NCBI GenBank assembly: GCA_030754235.1
Contig: JASMAS010000059.1
Span: 58,606-122,605 of the forward strand
Direction: 5' to 3'
DNA length: 64,000 nucleotides
DNA from: Litorilituus sp.
GTDB taxonomy: Bacteria; Pseudomonadota; Gammaproteobacteria; Enterobacterales; Alteromonadaceae
A program made the position numbers and the translations under genes. The notes below the pieces were generated by a model, which searched no databases, had not been told where the DNA came from, and worked only from the letters and a program-made list of their open reading frames with translations. Below, piece after piece: positions 1-9,096 of this stretch (the stretch's first letter is position 1; every line of letters starts with the position of its first letter).

Positions 1-523
1 CACTGATTTTTTTAGCCCACTCATAAGCTTCCTGATGTACCTCTGACTCAATAGGGTTTGGTGTGCATAATACGTTTCTGTTTACATCACCTGCTGTTGC
101 TATCGCATCAATACCAATACTATTCAGTGTTTGGTGCATTAGCTTAATATTGGGTTTTAAAACCCCATGAAACTGAAATGTTTGACGTGTTGTTAAACGT
201 ATACTGCCGTAGGAAGTTTTTTCCTGTGCAAATTTATCAATAGTTAACCACTGCTTAGGAGTAATAATACCACCAGGTAAACGCGCTCTAAGCATTACAT
301 TATGCAATGGTTCTAGCTTTTGTTTTTGGCGTTCACCACGAATATCACGGTCATCTTGCTGATACATTCCGTGCAAACGAATTAAATGAAAGTTATCTGC
401 GCTAAAGCCACCGGTAATGCCATCTTTTAAATCCTCGCTGATAGTGCCACGCAAGAAGTTACTTTCTGCTTTTAGGCGTTCGTTATCTGATAACTTGCCT
501 TTTACAATTAATTCAGTTGTCAT
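1..523 (-). CDS. cysI: Sulfite reductase hemoprotein beta-subunit, N-terminal part (runs off the left edge)
   Basis: The siroheme / 4Fe-4S subunit that, with the CysJ flavoprotein, reduces sulfite to sulfide in cytoplasmic sulfate assimilation. The minus strand reads from an ATG at 523 with the usual CysI opening: [13 protein letters not shown], then a substrate-domain stretch containing [12 protein letters not shown], ending near the window edge around residue 174. The cofactor cysteines lie in the missing part. The start codon overlaps the cysJ stop by one base (TAATG), so the two are translationally coupled in the order cysJ-cysI. Confidence 0.95.
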   Translation of the reverse strand, partial: MTTELIVKGKLSDNERLKAESNFLRGTISEDLKDGITGGFSADNFHLIRLHGMYQQDDRDIRGERQKQKLEPLHNVMLRARLPGGIITPKQWLTIDKFAQEKTSYGSIRLTTRQTFQFHGVLKPNIKLMHQTLNSIGIDAIATAGDVNRNVLCTPNPIESEVHQEAYEWAKKIS

Positions 524-2349
524 TAGTAAACGTCCTTTTGGTAGCGTTTGTTACTACGTAAATCTTTTAAGTACTGCTCAGCTTGCTCGCCACTTAGTTG
601 GCCTTGTTCAGCAATGATCTCTAATAGGGTTTGGTGTACATCTTTTGCCATGCGGTTTGCATCGCCACAAATATAGATATGTGCACCACGCTCAAGCCAT
701 GCAAAAACATCTTTTGCTTGCTCTTTCAGTCTGTTTTGAACATAGATTTTTTCCACTTGATCGCGAGAAAAGGCCACATCCATACGTGTTAACAAACCTG
801 ATTTTAAGTAGTTTTGCCATTCAACTTGATAAAGAAAGTCTTGTGTGAAAGTTTGATCACCAAAAAACATCCAATTATCACCACTTGCCTCATCAGCTTC
901 ACGTTGCTGCATGAATGCTCTAAATGGTGCAACACCTGTACCTGGGCCGATCATAATCACAGGTGCATTATTATCTTGTGGTAAACGGAAGTTATCATTG
1001 TGTTCAACAAAAACACGTACTGTTTGACCTTCTTCGATACCTTCAGCTAAGAAGTGAGAAGCGCCACCAAAACGCTGCTTGTCATTGTATTCATAAGCCA
1101 CTATACCAACGGTTAAATGTACTTCTTCTTCAACTTCAGCCTGTGCTGAAGCAATTGAATATAAACGCGGTGTCATTTTACGTAAGGCATCAACAAATGT
1201 TTGTGCACTAATTTCTGCTGAAGCAGTGCTTACCACATCCACAATTTGATGGTTACTAGCATATTCTCTGGCAGTATGTTTATCAGCTGCAATAGCTAAT
1301 AATGATTCATCATCACTTGCTTTTGCCCAAAATTCGATAAACGCTGGTGCTGTTTGCGTTATTTCTAACTGTTTTTTTAAAGCATCTTTAAGTAAGAAAG
1401 TTTGTTGTTCACCGTTGACCTTTAAACTAACATCTTCATCACCAGTGAAATTGAGTGTAGCTAACAATTCCACAACCAAGGCAGCGTTATTTTCAAAATA
1501 AACACCTAATGCATCCCCTGTTTGATATGTTAAGCCAGATTCGCCTAAATCAATTTCAATATGACGAACATCTTTAGCTGAATCTCTTCCAGTAATTTTT
1601 TGGCTTAAAAGAAACTCTGCTTCAAGAGGATTTTGCTTGCTATACTGGCTAACAGTGGCTACCGGTAAATCAATCACTGGAGCTAATGCTGTATCAGCTT
1701 GTGTTAACTCTTCTTTTAAGGTTTCAACAACTTTCACCGTCCAACTTTCACTGTCGCTGTCGTAATCAACATCACAATCAACGCGCGGTAATACTTGCTT
1801 AGCACCTAATGCTTGTAAACGTTCGTCAAAGTCTTTGCCTGTTTGACAGAAAAATTCATAACTACTATCACCCAAAGCAAGTACGCTATAGCTAAGATTA
1901 GGTAATTTAGGCGCTTTTTTACCAAGTAAAAATTCATGAAATTCAATGGCATCATCAGGCGGTTCACCTTCACCATTTGTACTCGCAACAATAATAATAT
2001 GCGTTTCATTCTTTAACGATTTAGCCTTGAAATCACTAATATTAACCAACTTTACCTTAATGCCAGCAGCACTAGCACTTTGCTCAACTTGGCTAGCAAC
2101 ACCCTTTGCATTACCTGTTTGCGAAGCATATAAAATAGTAAGTATTTTTGCCGGTGCCACCGCGGTTGCTACATTAACTTGAGAAACCTGCCCTTGCTCA
2201 CTTTTAGCGGCTAAATAACCACTCGCCCAAGCAAGTTGTAATGATGAGTAACTAGACGTCGCTTGTTGTAGCAAGACTAGTTGGTTGGCATCAAGTGAAC
2301 TTGATGCTTGATTTGAATTTTGCTCTAAAGATAGCGGCTCTTGTGACAT
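523..2349 (-). CDS. cysJ: Sulfite reductase (NADPH) flavoprotein alpha-subunit
   Basis: Carries electrons from NADPH through FAD and FMN to CysI. The N-terminal flavodoxin domain contains [13 protein letters not shown] and an [13 protein letters not shown] loop. It is followed by the FAD-binding ferredoxin-reductase module with RLYSIAS and the NADP-binding [12 protein letters not shown] and [13 protein letters not shown] motifs, ending in a C-terminal tyrosine. The length (about 608 aa) fits CysJ. The frame is open to 2391, but I prefer the ATG at 2349 ([10 protein letters not shown]), because it has a GGGTG ribosome site about 8 bases upstream and matches the family. It is the first gene of the cysJI unit. 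Confidence 0.95.
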   Translation of the reverse strand: MSQEPLSLEQNSNQASSSLDANQLVLLQQATSSYSSLQLAWASGYLAAKSEQGQVSQVNVATAVAPAKILTILYASQTGNAKGVASQVEQSASAAGIKVKLVNISDFKAKSLKNETHIIIVASTNGEGEPPDDAIEFHEFLLGKKAPKLPNLSYSVLALGDSSYEFFCQTGKDFDERLQALGAKQVLPRVDCDVDYDSDSESWTVKVVETLKEELTQADTALAPVIDLPVATVSQYSKQNPLEAEFLLSQKITGRDSAKDVRHIEIDLGESGLTYQTGDALGVYFENNAALVVELLATLNFTGDEDVSLKVNGEQQTFLLKDALKKQLEITQTAPAFIEFWAKASDDESLLAIAADKHTAREYASNHQIVDVVSTASAEISAQTFVDALRKMTPRLYSIASAQAEVEEEVHLTVGIVAYEYNDKQRFGGASHFLAEGIEEGQTVRVFVEHNDNFRLPQDNNAPVIMIGPGTGVAPFRAFMQQREADEASGDNWMFFGDQTFTQDFLYQVEWQNYLKSGLLTRMDVAFSRDQVEKIYVQNRLKEQAKDVFAWLERGAHIYICGDANRMAKDVHQTLLEIIAEQGQLSGEQAEQYLKDLRSNKRYQKDVY

Positions 2350-2480
2350 AAAATATTCACCCATAACAATATATGGGGAAAGAATAGACAATTTTAATAA
2401 AAACCAAAAAGAATAGATAACGATTTTTTATTCTAAAAAAGAATAAAGGTTTTTTAAATATAAAAAATTAACCACTTGTA

Positions 2481-2513
2481 GTTAATCTTATCGGGAATGA
2501 GAATATTCTCGAT
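2481..2513 (+). repeat. Short dispersed repeat next to the IS66 end
   Basis: This stretch (GTTAATCTTATCGGGAATG followed by AGAATATTCTCGAT) is closely matched on the opposite strand at 9329-9360 (GTTAATCTCATCGAGAATG...). It lies directly outside the left end of the first IS66 copy and contains the perfect palindrome GAGAATATTCTC. Its function is unknown; it may be a remnant of a dispersed non-coding element. Confidence 0.4.
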
Positions 2514-2597
2514 ATTCGTAAGCGCGTAATTAGCCCCACATACCAATATTAATCAAGCCTGCGCATAATTATCTCAGTAGATTAACATGAGGTAATT

Positions 2598-2903
2598 ATG
2601 AATAAACAGCAAAAAATTAAACACTGGAAACGCATCTTTGAACAGCAACAACGAAGTGATTTAACCATCATTCAATTTTGTCGCGACAATAAGATTAACG
2701 TGTCCACCTTCTACGCTTGGCGTAAATGCCTATCTCCTGAAACACTACCCGTTAAACAGCAACAGGTGATCCCTTTTGTTATTAATGAACAGCCTTTTAC
2801 ACAACCTTCTATGATTAAACTCACCACACCCAGTGGCTACCAAGTCGATTTTGAGTCAACCTTAAGCCATCAAACCTTAGCGCAACTATTGAGTGCGTTG
2901 TAA
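2598..2903 (+). CDS. tnpA: IS66 accessory protein, TnpA-type (helix-turn-helix)
   Basis: A 101-residue protein opening MNKQQKIKHWKRIFEQQQRS, with a predicted helix-turn-helix (TIIQFCRDNKINVSTFYAWRK) typical of the first small ORF of IS66 elements. Its stop codon shares one base with the start of the next gene (TAATG). The copy at 19512-19817 is very similar but has several substitutions in its second half. It probably helps transposition by binding DNA; its precise role is not visible in the sequence. Confidence 0.85.
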   Translation: MNKQQKIKHWKRIFEQQQRSDLTIIQFCRDNKINVSTFYAWRKCLSPETLPVKQQQVIPFVINEQPFTQPSMIKLTTPSGYQVDFESTLSHQTLAQLLSAL

Positions 2904-3253
2904 TGCACTCCCCAAGCCAAGTCTACTTGGTCACTGGTTTCACTGACATGAGAAAATCAATTAATGGTCTTAGCATTATTGTCAGTGATACCTTATCACT
3001 CGATCCTTTGAGCCAAGCTTGGTTTGTTTTTTGTAATAAGCGGCGCGATAAATTAAAAATATTATTTTGGGATACTAATGGTTTTTGGCTTTATTATCGT
3101 CGCTTAGAGCAAGGGCGATTTCAATGGCCGACATGCGACGAAGTGTGTGCTGCAATGAGCATTGAACAACGCCAACTCCAATGGTTATTATCCGGTTTAC
3201 CCGTGACGAGCCAGACTCGACATCCCACGTTATCAGGTTTGTCTGTGATGTAA
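2903..3253 (+). CDS. tnpB: IS66 accessory protein TnpB (Orf2 family)
   Basis: A 116-residue protein with the recognisable TnpB core: VYLVTGFTDMRKSINGL, then FVFCNKRRDKLKILFWD and GFWLYYRRLEQGRF. Family members are needed for IS66 transposition, but their biochemical role is unclear. It overlaps the preceding ORF by one base and precedes the transposase by about 50 bases. The copy-2 homologue differs at several positions around residues 74-78. Confidence 0.9.
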   Translation: MHSPSQVYLVTGFTDMRKSINGLSIIVSDTLSLDPLSQAWFVFCNKRRDKLKILFWDTNGFWLYYRRLEQGRFQWPTCDEVCAAMSIEQRQLQWLLSGLPVTSQTRHPTLSGLSVM

Positions 3254-3305
3254 CCCATTACGATCACGTTTACCCTCTTGTACGATCTTGCCAGTGTGTC
3301 ATGCT

Positions 3306-4859
3306 ATGAAAATGACAGATGACACACAACTCCTCACCCTACAAAATCAACTTGCCCAGATGCAAGCACAGATTGATGCTTTAACAACAGAAAAGCAGTC
3401 TTGGCAAACAGAAAAACAAGCATTCAAAGAAGATAAAGTTGAAATGCAAACGCGTATTGACCATCTACTCGCCGAATTAAAGTTAAGTAAGTCACAAAAA
3501 TACGGTCGAAAAAGTGAAAAAGCCCCCCGAGGTACCTTCAATGAAGCCGAGCAGCATAAAACGAGTGAGCCACCCAAACATCATAAAAAAGGTAAACAAT
3601 TGCTAGCCGAGCACTTTGAGCGAGAAGAGGTTGAGCACACCTTAACCGAGTTATCTTGTACGTGTTGCGGTGAACAGATGCACCACTGCGGTAGTGAAGA
3701 TAGCGAACAAGTTAAAATCATTCCAGCCAAAATTAGCGTGATAAAACATAAGCAATTTAAATACGCTTGCAGGCACTGTGAGCATGAAGCGCTAAGCTGT
3801 AAAATAATAACCGCACCAAAACCAACCCAACCTATTCCTGGTAGCATGGCGAGTCCCGAAGCCTTATCGGCAGTCGTTACCGCCAAATACTGTGATGCAC
3901 TACCACTTTATCGTTTAGTTGATATTTTTGAACGCGGCGGTTTAAACATCTCCAGAGGAACGTTAGCCAACTGGTGCATTAAGGCTGGCATACTCATTAA
4001 GCCATTAGTGAAAGCCATGCAGCGCCACTTGCTTGGTGAGCACAGTTTATGCGCGGATGAAACGCGTGTACAAGTCTTAGATGAAGGTGAAAACCCAAGT
4101 AGCAATTCACAGATGTGGGTCTATCGCAGCAATGAAGCAAGCAAACAGCCGGTGGTTATTTACGACTATCAAGCGGGTCGTAGCCGTGCTTGCGCAGAAG
4201 AATTCTTAGCGGGTTATCAAGGATATTTACAATGCGATGGTTACAGTGTTTATGACGGTATTGAAGGTGTTACTCCTGTGGGCTGTTGGGCGCACGCTAG
4301 ACGTAAATATGATGAAGCATTAAAAGCAGAGTCGAAAAATAAAGGCCGTGCCCATAAAGCCATAAGCTTTATCAGCCAATTATACAAACTGGAAACTCAA
4401 GCCAAGAACAAAAAATTAGCACCACAAGCACGGTATCAATTACGACAAGAAAAAGCCCTGCCAATTCTAACACAATTCAAAACATGGCTTGATGAAGCCT
4501 GTGATAAAGTGACCGCGGGAAGTTATATTGGCAAAGCGATAAAATACAATCTCAACCAGTGGCATAAACTGATTAGGTACGTTGAAGATGGTTACTTAGG
4601 GATTGATAACAATATTACAGAGCGGGATATCCGGCCGTTTACAACAGGCAGGAAAAACTGGTTATTTTCAAAATCAGTCAATGGTGCACAGGCAAGTGCG
4701 ACACTTTACAGTATCGTCATGACGTGTCGAGCCAATGACATCAATCCTTATTATTACTTCCAACATTTATTTAAAATATTGCCTGCACGTCAAAGTGGCG
4801 ATGATGATTTTACTGACTTAATGCCGTGGAATGTGCAGCTAGACTTCGATTATAGCTAA
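3306..4859 (+). CDS. tnpC: IS66-family transposase TnpC
   Basis: A DDE transposase of about 517 aa. The N-terminal coiled-coil region (LQNQLAQMQAQIDALTTEK) is followed by the IS66 zinc-finger region with paired cysteines (CTCCGEQMHHCG, ACRHCEHE). The catalytic region includes LCADETRVQVLDEG, YLQCDGYSVYDG, GCWAHARRKYDEA and NNITERDIRPFTTGRKNWLF, and the C-terminus is the IS66-type tail. The open frame begins at 3288 with TTG; the ATG at 3306 is the more likely start. The gene is intact and could be active. Confidence 0.92.
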   Translation: MKMTDDTQLLTLQNQLAQMQAQIDALTTEKQSWQTEKQAFKEDKVEMQTRIDHLLAELKLSKSQKYGRKSEKAPRGTFNEAEQHKTSEPPKHHKKGKQLLAEHFEREEVEHTLTELSCTCCGEQMHHCGSEDSEQVKIIPAKISVIKHKQFKYACRHCEHEALSCKIITAPKPTQPIPGSMASPEALSAVVTAKYCDALPLYRLVDIFERGGLNISRGTLANWCIKAGILIKPLVKAMQRHLLGEHSLCADETRVQVLDEGENPSSNSQMWVYRSNEASKQPVVIYDYQAGRSRACAEEFLAGYQGYLQCDGYSVYDGIEGVTPVGCWAHARRKYDEALKAESKNKGRAHKAISFISQLYKLETQAKNKKLAPQARYQLRQEKALPILTQFKTWLDEACDKVTAGSYIGKAIKYNLNQWHKLIRYVEDGYLGIDNNITERDIRPFTTGRKNWLFSKSVNGAQASATLYSIVMTCRANDINPYYYFQHLFKILPARQSGDDDFTDLMPWNVQLDFDYS

Positions 4860-4884
4860 GCGCACTGCTTAATTACGCGCTTAC

Positions 4885-5464
4885 TCTTAATGAAATAGCA
4901 GAGCTTCTTACGCCAGCGCCTTCGCCTCATCTTTTATCATCAAAATATGTGACGCTCGATGAATTTACATCATGCGAAAAATTCAAAGCATTTGCACTAC
5001 CAAAAAATGCAGCTATTGAGCTAGTGATACGAAAAGAAATACCACTTTATTACAATACACAAGCTAATGGCTTCATGAATCAATTCATAGATGAGGAAAC
5101 GGCATTTACTGCACTTCATAACGAAATGTTAAAACAATCCAAAAACAGGACTACTGATGATTTAGCCGCTATTTTTCATACATCTGTGGAAAATATTATT
5201 GGCCTTTATGAGCAAGGTTATATCGATATAGATAACTTTTGGAAGGTAAGCGGTTCAACAGCTCAACTAGTTAACTCAGATTCATTTGAAAGCATCGTTA
5301 ATAAATACACTAGTATAAACCGACTCTGTTACTTTTCTGGTAGCCATGTTGGAGACGAAAAAAGAACACTTAAGCAACAAGGTATCTCGCCAGCTATTAC
5401 TATCAACGAATCATGTAGAAAACTATATCTGTATTCATCATCTGTTGTACCTCAAGAGTATTGA
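4885..5464 (+). pseudogene. Unknown gene beheaded by IS66 copy 1
   Basis: An open frame runs out of the IS66 right end (LNEIAELLTPAPSPHLLSSK) straight into a 171-codon ORF that could start at the GTG at 4949. The uninterrupted upstream reading suggests the real gene began further left and was cut by the insertion. The product has no motif I recognise: a helical N-terminus, a segment with TTDDLAAIFHTSVENIIGLYEQGYIDIDNFWKV, and a tyrosine-rich end. Without its own promoter and start it is probably non-functional, though translation from GTG 4949 cannot be excluded. Confidence 0.6.
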
Positions 5465-5573
5465 TCATAAACGACCCGCTATTAGTAAGTTCCGTTTTAA
5501 AACTTTGGAAGCCTGTTTTAAGCTCATTATGCTGCCGTTGGCATATCTTCTCCAGGTATTAATTTTTGCTACT

Positions 5574-5600
5574 TTGAAGACTTAAGTAATGGGATATAAT
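5574..5600 (+). promoter_or_regulatory. Possible sigma-70 promoter for the vemP-like/secDF unit
   Basis: A perfect -10 box TATAAT at 5595-5600 lies 15 bases after TTGAAG at 5574-5579. The spacer is short for a sigma-70 promoter, so the -35 assignment is weak. It would give a leader of roughly 125 bases before the small secreted-protein gene. Confidence 0.35.
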
Positions 5601-5733
5601 TGTATTATCTAATGCTCACTTCAAAGTTTAAATGTGGCATTTGATATCCCAATATTCACTAAACATAATAAAGCTATTGAAATATCGATAAATAACCATA
5701 TATCATTGATATCTTAAAGGAGTATTTATTTTC

Positions 5734-6153
5734 ATGTGGCGTAAATTAACAGTCTTGTTATTTTTATTAGTATTAGCTCAAACAGCTAATGCTTTGCCGA
5801 GTCTTGAAATTAATGATAAAGACTCTTTAAATCATATTTCTTTTTCTCAACTTGAACAACAAAGTGTTTCAGTTTTTGATAATGAAGAGTCGGAAGACTC
5901 ATTCAATCTCCCAAGATTAAATAGACTTAGCCCTTCGCTGTTTACTGCTGAAATACAAACAACACCAAACTACGTGTTAGTCATAGAGTTTTTTAAAATC
6001 AAATTGACTGCGGGGTTGTTTAAAAACCTAGCAAACCCTCCTGTTATCCCTCAATGGTTTGAACAATTAAGTCATAACGCTAATTCATCTCGACTTTCTG
6101 GCTGGAAAGACGGTAACTTTTTATATTCATCTAGAACCACTTACCACAGTTAA
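5734..6153 (+). CDS. VemP-like secretion-monitor (arrest) peptide upstream of secDF
   Basis: A 139-residue protein with a clean signal peptide (MWRKLTVLLFLLVLAQTANA, cleavage after residue 20) and a strong ribosome site (AAAGGAG). Residues 119-131 read SRLSGWKDGNFLY. The Vibrio VemP arrest motif, as I recall it, is HRIxGWKETNAMYVALN; R120, G123, W124, K125, an acidic residue, N128 and Y131 line up. VemP is a secreted protein encoded just upstream of secDF2. Its ribosome stalls near the end of translation until export pulls on the chain, and the stall opens the secD2 ribosome site. The same gene order, signal peptide and C-terminal motif are all present here. The rest of the protein shows no resemblance I recognise. 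The motif lies only 8 residues from the stop, so arrest would occur at or next to the last codons. Confidence 0.75.
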   Translation: MWRKLTVLLFLLVLAQTANALPSLEINDKDSLNHISFSQLEQQSVSVFDNEESEDSFNLPRLNRLSPSLFTAEIQTTPNYVLVIEFFKIKLTAGLFKNLANPPVIPQWFEQLSHNANSSRLSGWKDGNFLYSSRTTYHS

Positions 6154-6318
6154 TTTATCAACTCGCAGTCCAGTAAAAACATAATCCTGTATTTTCTGCA
6201 CTGTAAAAATCAACTATTTACCCTTTTTCAAAACTGATATTAAACCATCGGTTACTTGCAGTATTTGCTATATACCCAATGAGTTATAGCAATTTATTGT
6301 GGTTTTTTATTTAGAGAT
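6129..6318 (+). promoter_or_regulatory. Candidate arrest-controlled mRNA structure before secD
   Basis: By hand pairing, 6143-6153 (ACCACAGTTAA, including the stop codon of the vemP-like gene) can pair with 6293-6303 (TTTATTGTGGT): 10 pairs, one of them G-U, and one mismatch. Inside this, TTGCTATA (6265-6272) and TATAGCAA (6285-6292) form a perfect 8-bp hairpin that abuts the long-range helix. An alternative register pairs 6133-6140 with 6299-6306. TCTA at 6130-6133 could also pair with TAGA at 6312-6315, over the AGAG ribosome site of secD. A ribosome halted at the end of the upstream gene would cover the 5' strand and free the secD start. This is inference and no folding energy was computed. 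Confidence 0.5.
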
Positions 6319-6321
6319 TTT

Positions 6322-8154
6322 ATGATGAATTCACGTAAAACCAAGCATGCAAGGCATGCTAAATGGCAAAATATTGTCATTACTTTCATATTGCTATTTA
6401 TGCTTATTAGCGCATTACCAAACTTATATTCTGACAAGGTGAGCATTCACCTCGCAAACAACAGCACTCAAAACGAACAAATATCTCCACAAGATATTAA
6501 TAATTTGTTAGCTAGCAACAACCTTGCTGTGGATGAAATTAAATCATCTTCATATGACACTACTATTATCTTAAAAAATAAAACAGACCAACATTCTATC
6601 GAAAGTTTGTTAATACAAAAATTTGGAGATAATTATTCTATTGAGAGTTCAATCGAAAATGATGCTCCAATATGGTTAAAATCATTAGAGGGAAAGCCTA
6701 TAAAGCTAGGATTAGATTTAAGTGGTGGCGTGTTATTTGTGCTTGATGTCGATACCGAACGAGCATTGTCTGACAGAGTAAAAAGTATCGCTTTGGAAGT
6801 TAAGTCTTTAGCTTTAGAAAAACGCATTCGTTTAAGTAAGGTTGAACAGCAAGATAACTATTCAATTGTGATTAGTTATCCTTCAACTAAGCAAAGTGCT
6901 TATAAAGATTTTTTGACAAAAATTAAGAAAAACTATCCAGAGTTAACTCAAAACAAACTGAATGAAAATCAAATCACTCTAGCCTACTCCGCGCAAGAGC
7001 AAGTTAAATTTCGTCAAGAAACAATGAAACAAACCCTTAAAACCATGAGAGGACGAATAGAAGAATTAGGTATTACAGAAGCGGTTACCCAAAAACAAGG
7101 AAAAAATAGAATCCGCATCGAATTACCTGGTGTTCATGATCCCGAAGAGGCCAAAAGGATTATTGGTGCCACGGCTTCACTAGATTTTTATCAAATGGCT
7201 GAGCACTCAAAAGCAGCAGGCATTTTACAGATGACTGATGAAAATGGACGAAAATTGCGGATGAATAGTAAAGTAGTGTTCTCTGGGAGTAGTATTAAAA
7301 ATGCGCGTTCAGGTCAAGATGAAATGGGCATGCCATTAGTAAACTTAACGTTAGATAGCATTGGCGGTAAGAAAATGTCTAAGTTTTCTAAGAAAAATAT
7401 TGGTAAACCTATGGTGACGGTATTTTCTGAGTTTTATCGTAATACCAAGAATGAAATGGTTAAGAAAAGCAAAGTGATTAATGTTGCCACCATTCAACAA
7501 CACTTAGGCTCTCAGTTCAGTATTACCAATATGTCTAGCCCGCAGGCTGCCCAAGAGCTTGCGTTGTTGTTACGGGCTGGTTCCTTAACGGCACCAGTAA
7601 CGATTGTACAGCAACGAAGTATCGAGGCGACACTTGGTGCTGACAATATAGATAACGGTATTAAAGCGTTGACCATCGGAATTTCTTTTACTTTATTGTT
7701 TATGGCTTTTTGGTATCGTAAGTTGGGCATTATCGCTAATATTGCATTAGCTTTAAATCTAGTGAGTTTACTTGGATTAATGTCACTCCTTCCTGGTGCT
7801 GTTTTAACACTTCCAGGGATCGCTGGATTAGTGCTAACGGTAGGTATGGCGGTTGATACTAATGTGCTTATCTTTGAAAGAATAAAAGAAGAACTAAAAC
7901 GTGGTCGACATGCTCTTTCTGCAATTGAAAATGGTTATAAAAGTGCGTTTTCAACTATTTTGGATGCCAACATTACCACGATGATCACAGGTATCATCTT
8001 ATATTCTATCGGTTATGGCGCAGTCAAAGGTTTCGCTATCATTTTATGCTTAGGAATTTTAACCAGTATGTTTACTGGAGTATTCGTCTCAAAAGCATTA
8101 ACCAACCTATCTATCCGTGAAAACAAGTCTCAGCTACTTGGAGTAAAAATATGA
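6322..8154 (+). CDS. secD: Protein-export membrane protein SecD (accessory, stand-alone copy)
   Basis: The larger half of the SecDF translocation motor, which uses the ion gradient to pull proteins out of SecYEG on the periplasmic side. The 610-aa protein has an N-terminal membrane segment, the periplasmic P1 region with IKLGLDLSGGVLFVLDVD, and a C-terminal membrane domain with GLVLTVGMAVDTNVLIFERIK carrying the conserved membrane aspartate. It is not next to yajC, tgt or queA, where the housekeeping secDF usually sits, so it is probably a second, regulated copy like Vibrio secDF2. It overlaps secF by 4 bases (ATGA). Either ATG of the ATGATG at 6322 may be used. Confidence 0.92.
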   Translation: MMNSRKTKHARHAKWQNIVITFILLFMLISALPNLYSDKVSIHLANNSTQNEQISPQDINNLLASNNLAVDEIKSSSYDTTIILKNKTDQHSIESLLIQKFGDNYSIESSIENDAPIWLKSLEGKPIKLGLDLSGGVLFVLDVDTERALSDRVKSIALEVKSLALEKRIRLSKVEQQDNYSIVISYPSTKQSAYKDFLTKIKKNYPELTQNKLNENQITLAYSAQEQVKFRQETMKQTLKTMRGRIEELGITEAVTQKQGKNRIRIELPGVHDPEEAKRIIGATASLDFYQMAEHSKAAGILQMTDENGRKLRMNSKVVFSGSSIKNARSGQDEMGMPLVNLTLDSIGGKKMSKFSKKNIGKPMVTVFSEFYRNTKNEMVKKSKVINVATIQQHLGSQFSITNMSSPQAAQELALLLRAGSLTAPVTIVQQRSIEATLGADNIDNGIKALTIGISFTLLFMAFWYRKLGIIANIALALNLVSLLGLMSLLPGAVLTLPGIAGLVLTVGMAVDTNVLIFERIKEELKRGRHALSAIENGYKSAFSTILDANITTMITGIILYSIGYGAVKGFAIILCLGILTSMFTGVFVSKALTNLSIRENKSQLLGVKI

Positions 8155-9071
8155 ATGATTTTTTATTAAAGCAAACCGAAGTTTTAAGTAAGTTTCGACT
8201 TGCTAGTTTTTATTTTGCAGCAGTATTCATTTTATTTTCTTTACTCGGTCTATTTTACAATGGACTTAATCTTGGTTTAGATTTTACAGGCGGATACCTA
8301 ACAGAATTCTCTACTCAACAATCGATAACTCAGAACGAAATGGAAAGTTTATTAACATCATTTTTGCCAAACACATTTCAATTATCTTCTGCTGAAAACG
8401 GTACACACTGGAGCGTACAACAGGTTGATAATGATATAAGTTTGAAAGGAAAAGCATGGCTAACTGAGTTTTCCGAGAGAAGTGGATTAACAATCATGCC
8501 ACAAGATGCTATTTATATTGGCAGCCAAGTGGGGGAAGAGTTGATTAACCAAGGAGGCTTAGCACTATTAACCTCAGTGATAGTGATATTACTCTACTTA
8601 GCTTTTAGGTTTGAATGGCGTTTGGCGGCAGGCTCTGTAATTGCTCTTTTTCATGATGTGATTATCGTACTTGGCATATTTGCATGGTTTGAACTTTCAT
8701 TTGATTTAACAATACTCGCAAGTTTACTAGCCATTATTGGTTACTCATTAAATGATTCAATTATTGTTGGTGACAAGATACGTGAAATTATGAAAAGAAA
8801 TAAGGAAAACAGCATAGAGACAATTATTAATCTAGCAATTAAATCAACCATCGTTCGCACCTTGATAACTTCAGGTACAACGCTTGCTACGATATTAGCT
8901 ATATGGATTTTTGCAGGGGAGTCATTAGCTGGCTTTTCTATTGCGCTATTTTCAGGGATTTTAGTTGGTACGTTTTCATCTATCGCAATTTCGGCCACAG
9001 TACCTCAGCTACTTGGGTTAACAGCTGATTATTATCAAAAAAAAGAAGAAGATGTTTGTCAATTACCCTAA
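8151..9071 (+). CDS. secF: Protein-export membrane protein SecF (accessory copy)
   Basis: The smaller SecDF subunit, 306 aa. It has an N-terminal transmembrane helix, GLDFTGGYLTEFS at the start of the periplasmic region, then five predicted membrane helices. The usual SecF signature appears in changed form as IIGYSLNDSIIVGDKIREIMKR (housekeeping SecF normally reads close to YSLNDTIVVFDRIRE). Its start overlaps the secD stop, giving strict co-expression. The altered signature fits a diverged paralogue rather than the main copy. Confidence 0.92.
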   Translation: MNDFLLKQTEVLSKFRLASFYFAAVFILFSLLGLFYNGLNLGLDFTGGYLTEFSTQQSITQNEMESLLTSFLPNTFQLSSAENGTHWSVQQVDNDISLKGKAWLTEFSERSGLTIMPQDAIYIGSQVGEELINQGGLALLTSVIVILLYLAFRFEWRLAAGSVIALFHDVIIVLGIFAWFELSFDLTILASLLAIIGYSLNDSIIVGDKIREIMKRNKENSIETIINLAIKSTIVRTLITSGTTLATILAIWIFAGESLAGFSIALFSGILVGTFSSIAISATVPQLLGLTADYYQKKEEDVCQLP

Positions 9072-9096
9072 TTGAATTTTAAATATTTATCCTCTT

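Larger units (their letters stand above)
2518..4884 (+). mobile_element. IS66-family insertion sequence, copy 1 (2367 bp)
   Basis: A complete element with the three IS66 genes in order (small accessory ORF, TnpB-type protein, TnpC-type transposase). Its ends are inverted repeats beginning GTAAGCGCGTAATTA. A second copy of exactly the same length lies inverted at 17531-19897. IS66 elements normally make an 8-bp target duplication. Here the flanking octamers (CGATATTC on the left, TCTTAATG on the right) differ, so one flank has been deleted or rearranged. The right end cuts into a coding frame. Confidence 0.92.

Noticed and set aside
5346..5585. 79-codon ORF overlapping the IS66-truncated gene
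   Set aside because: Out of frame with the longer reading and without a ribosome site; judged a shadow.
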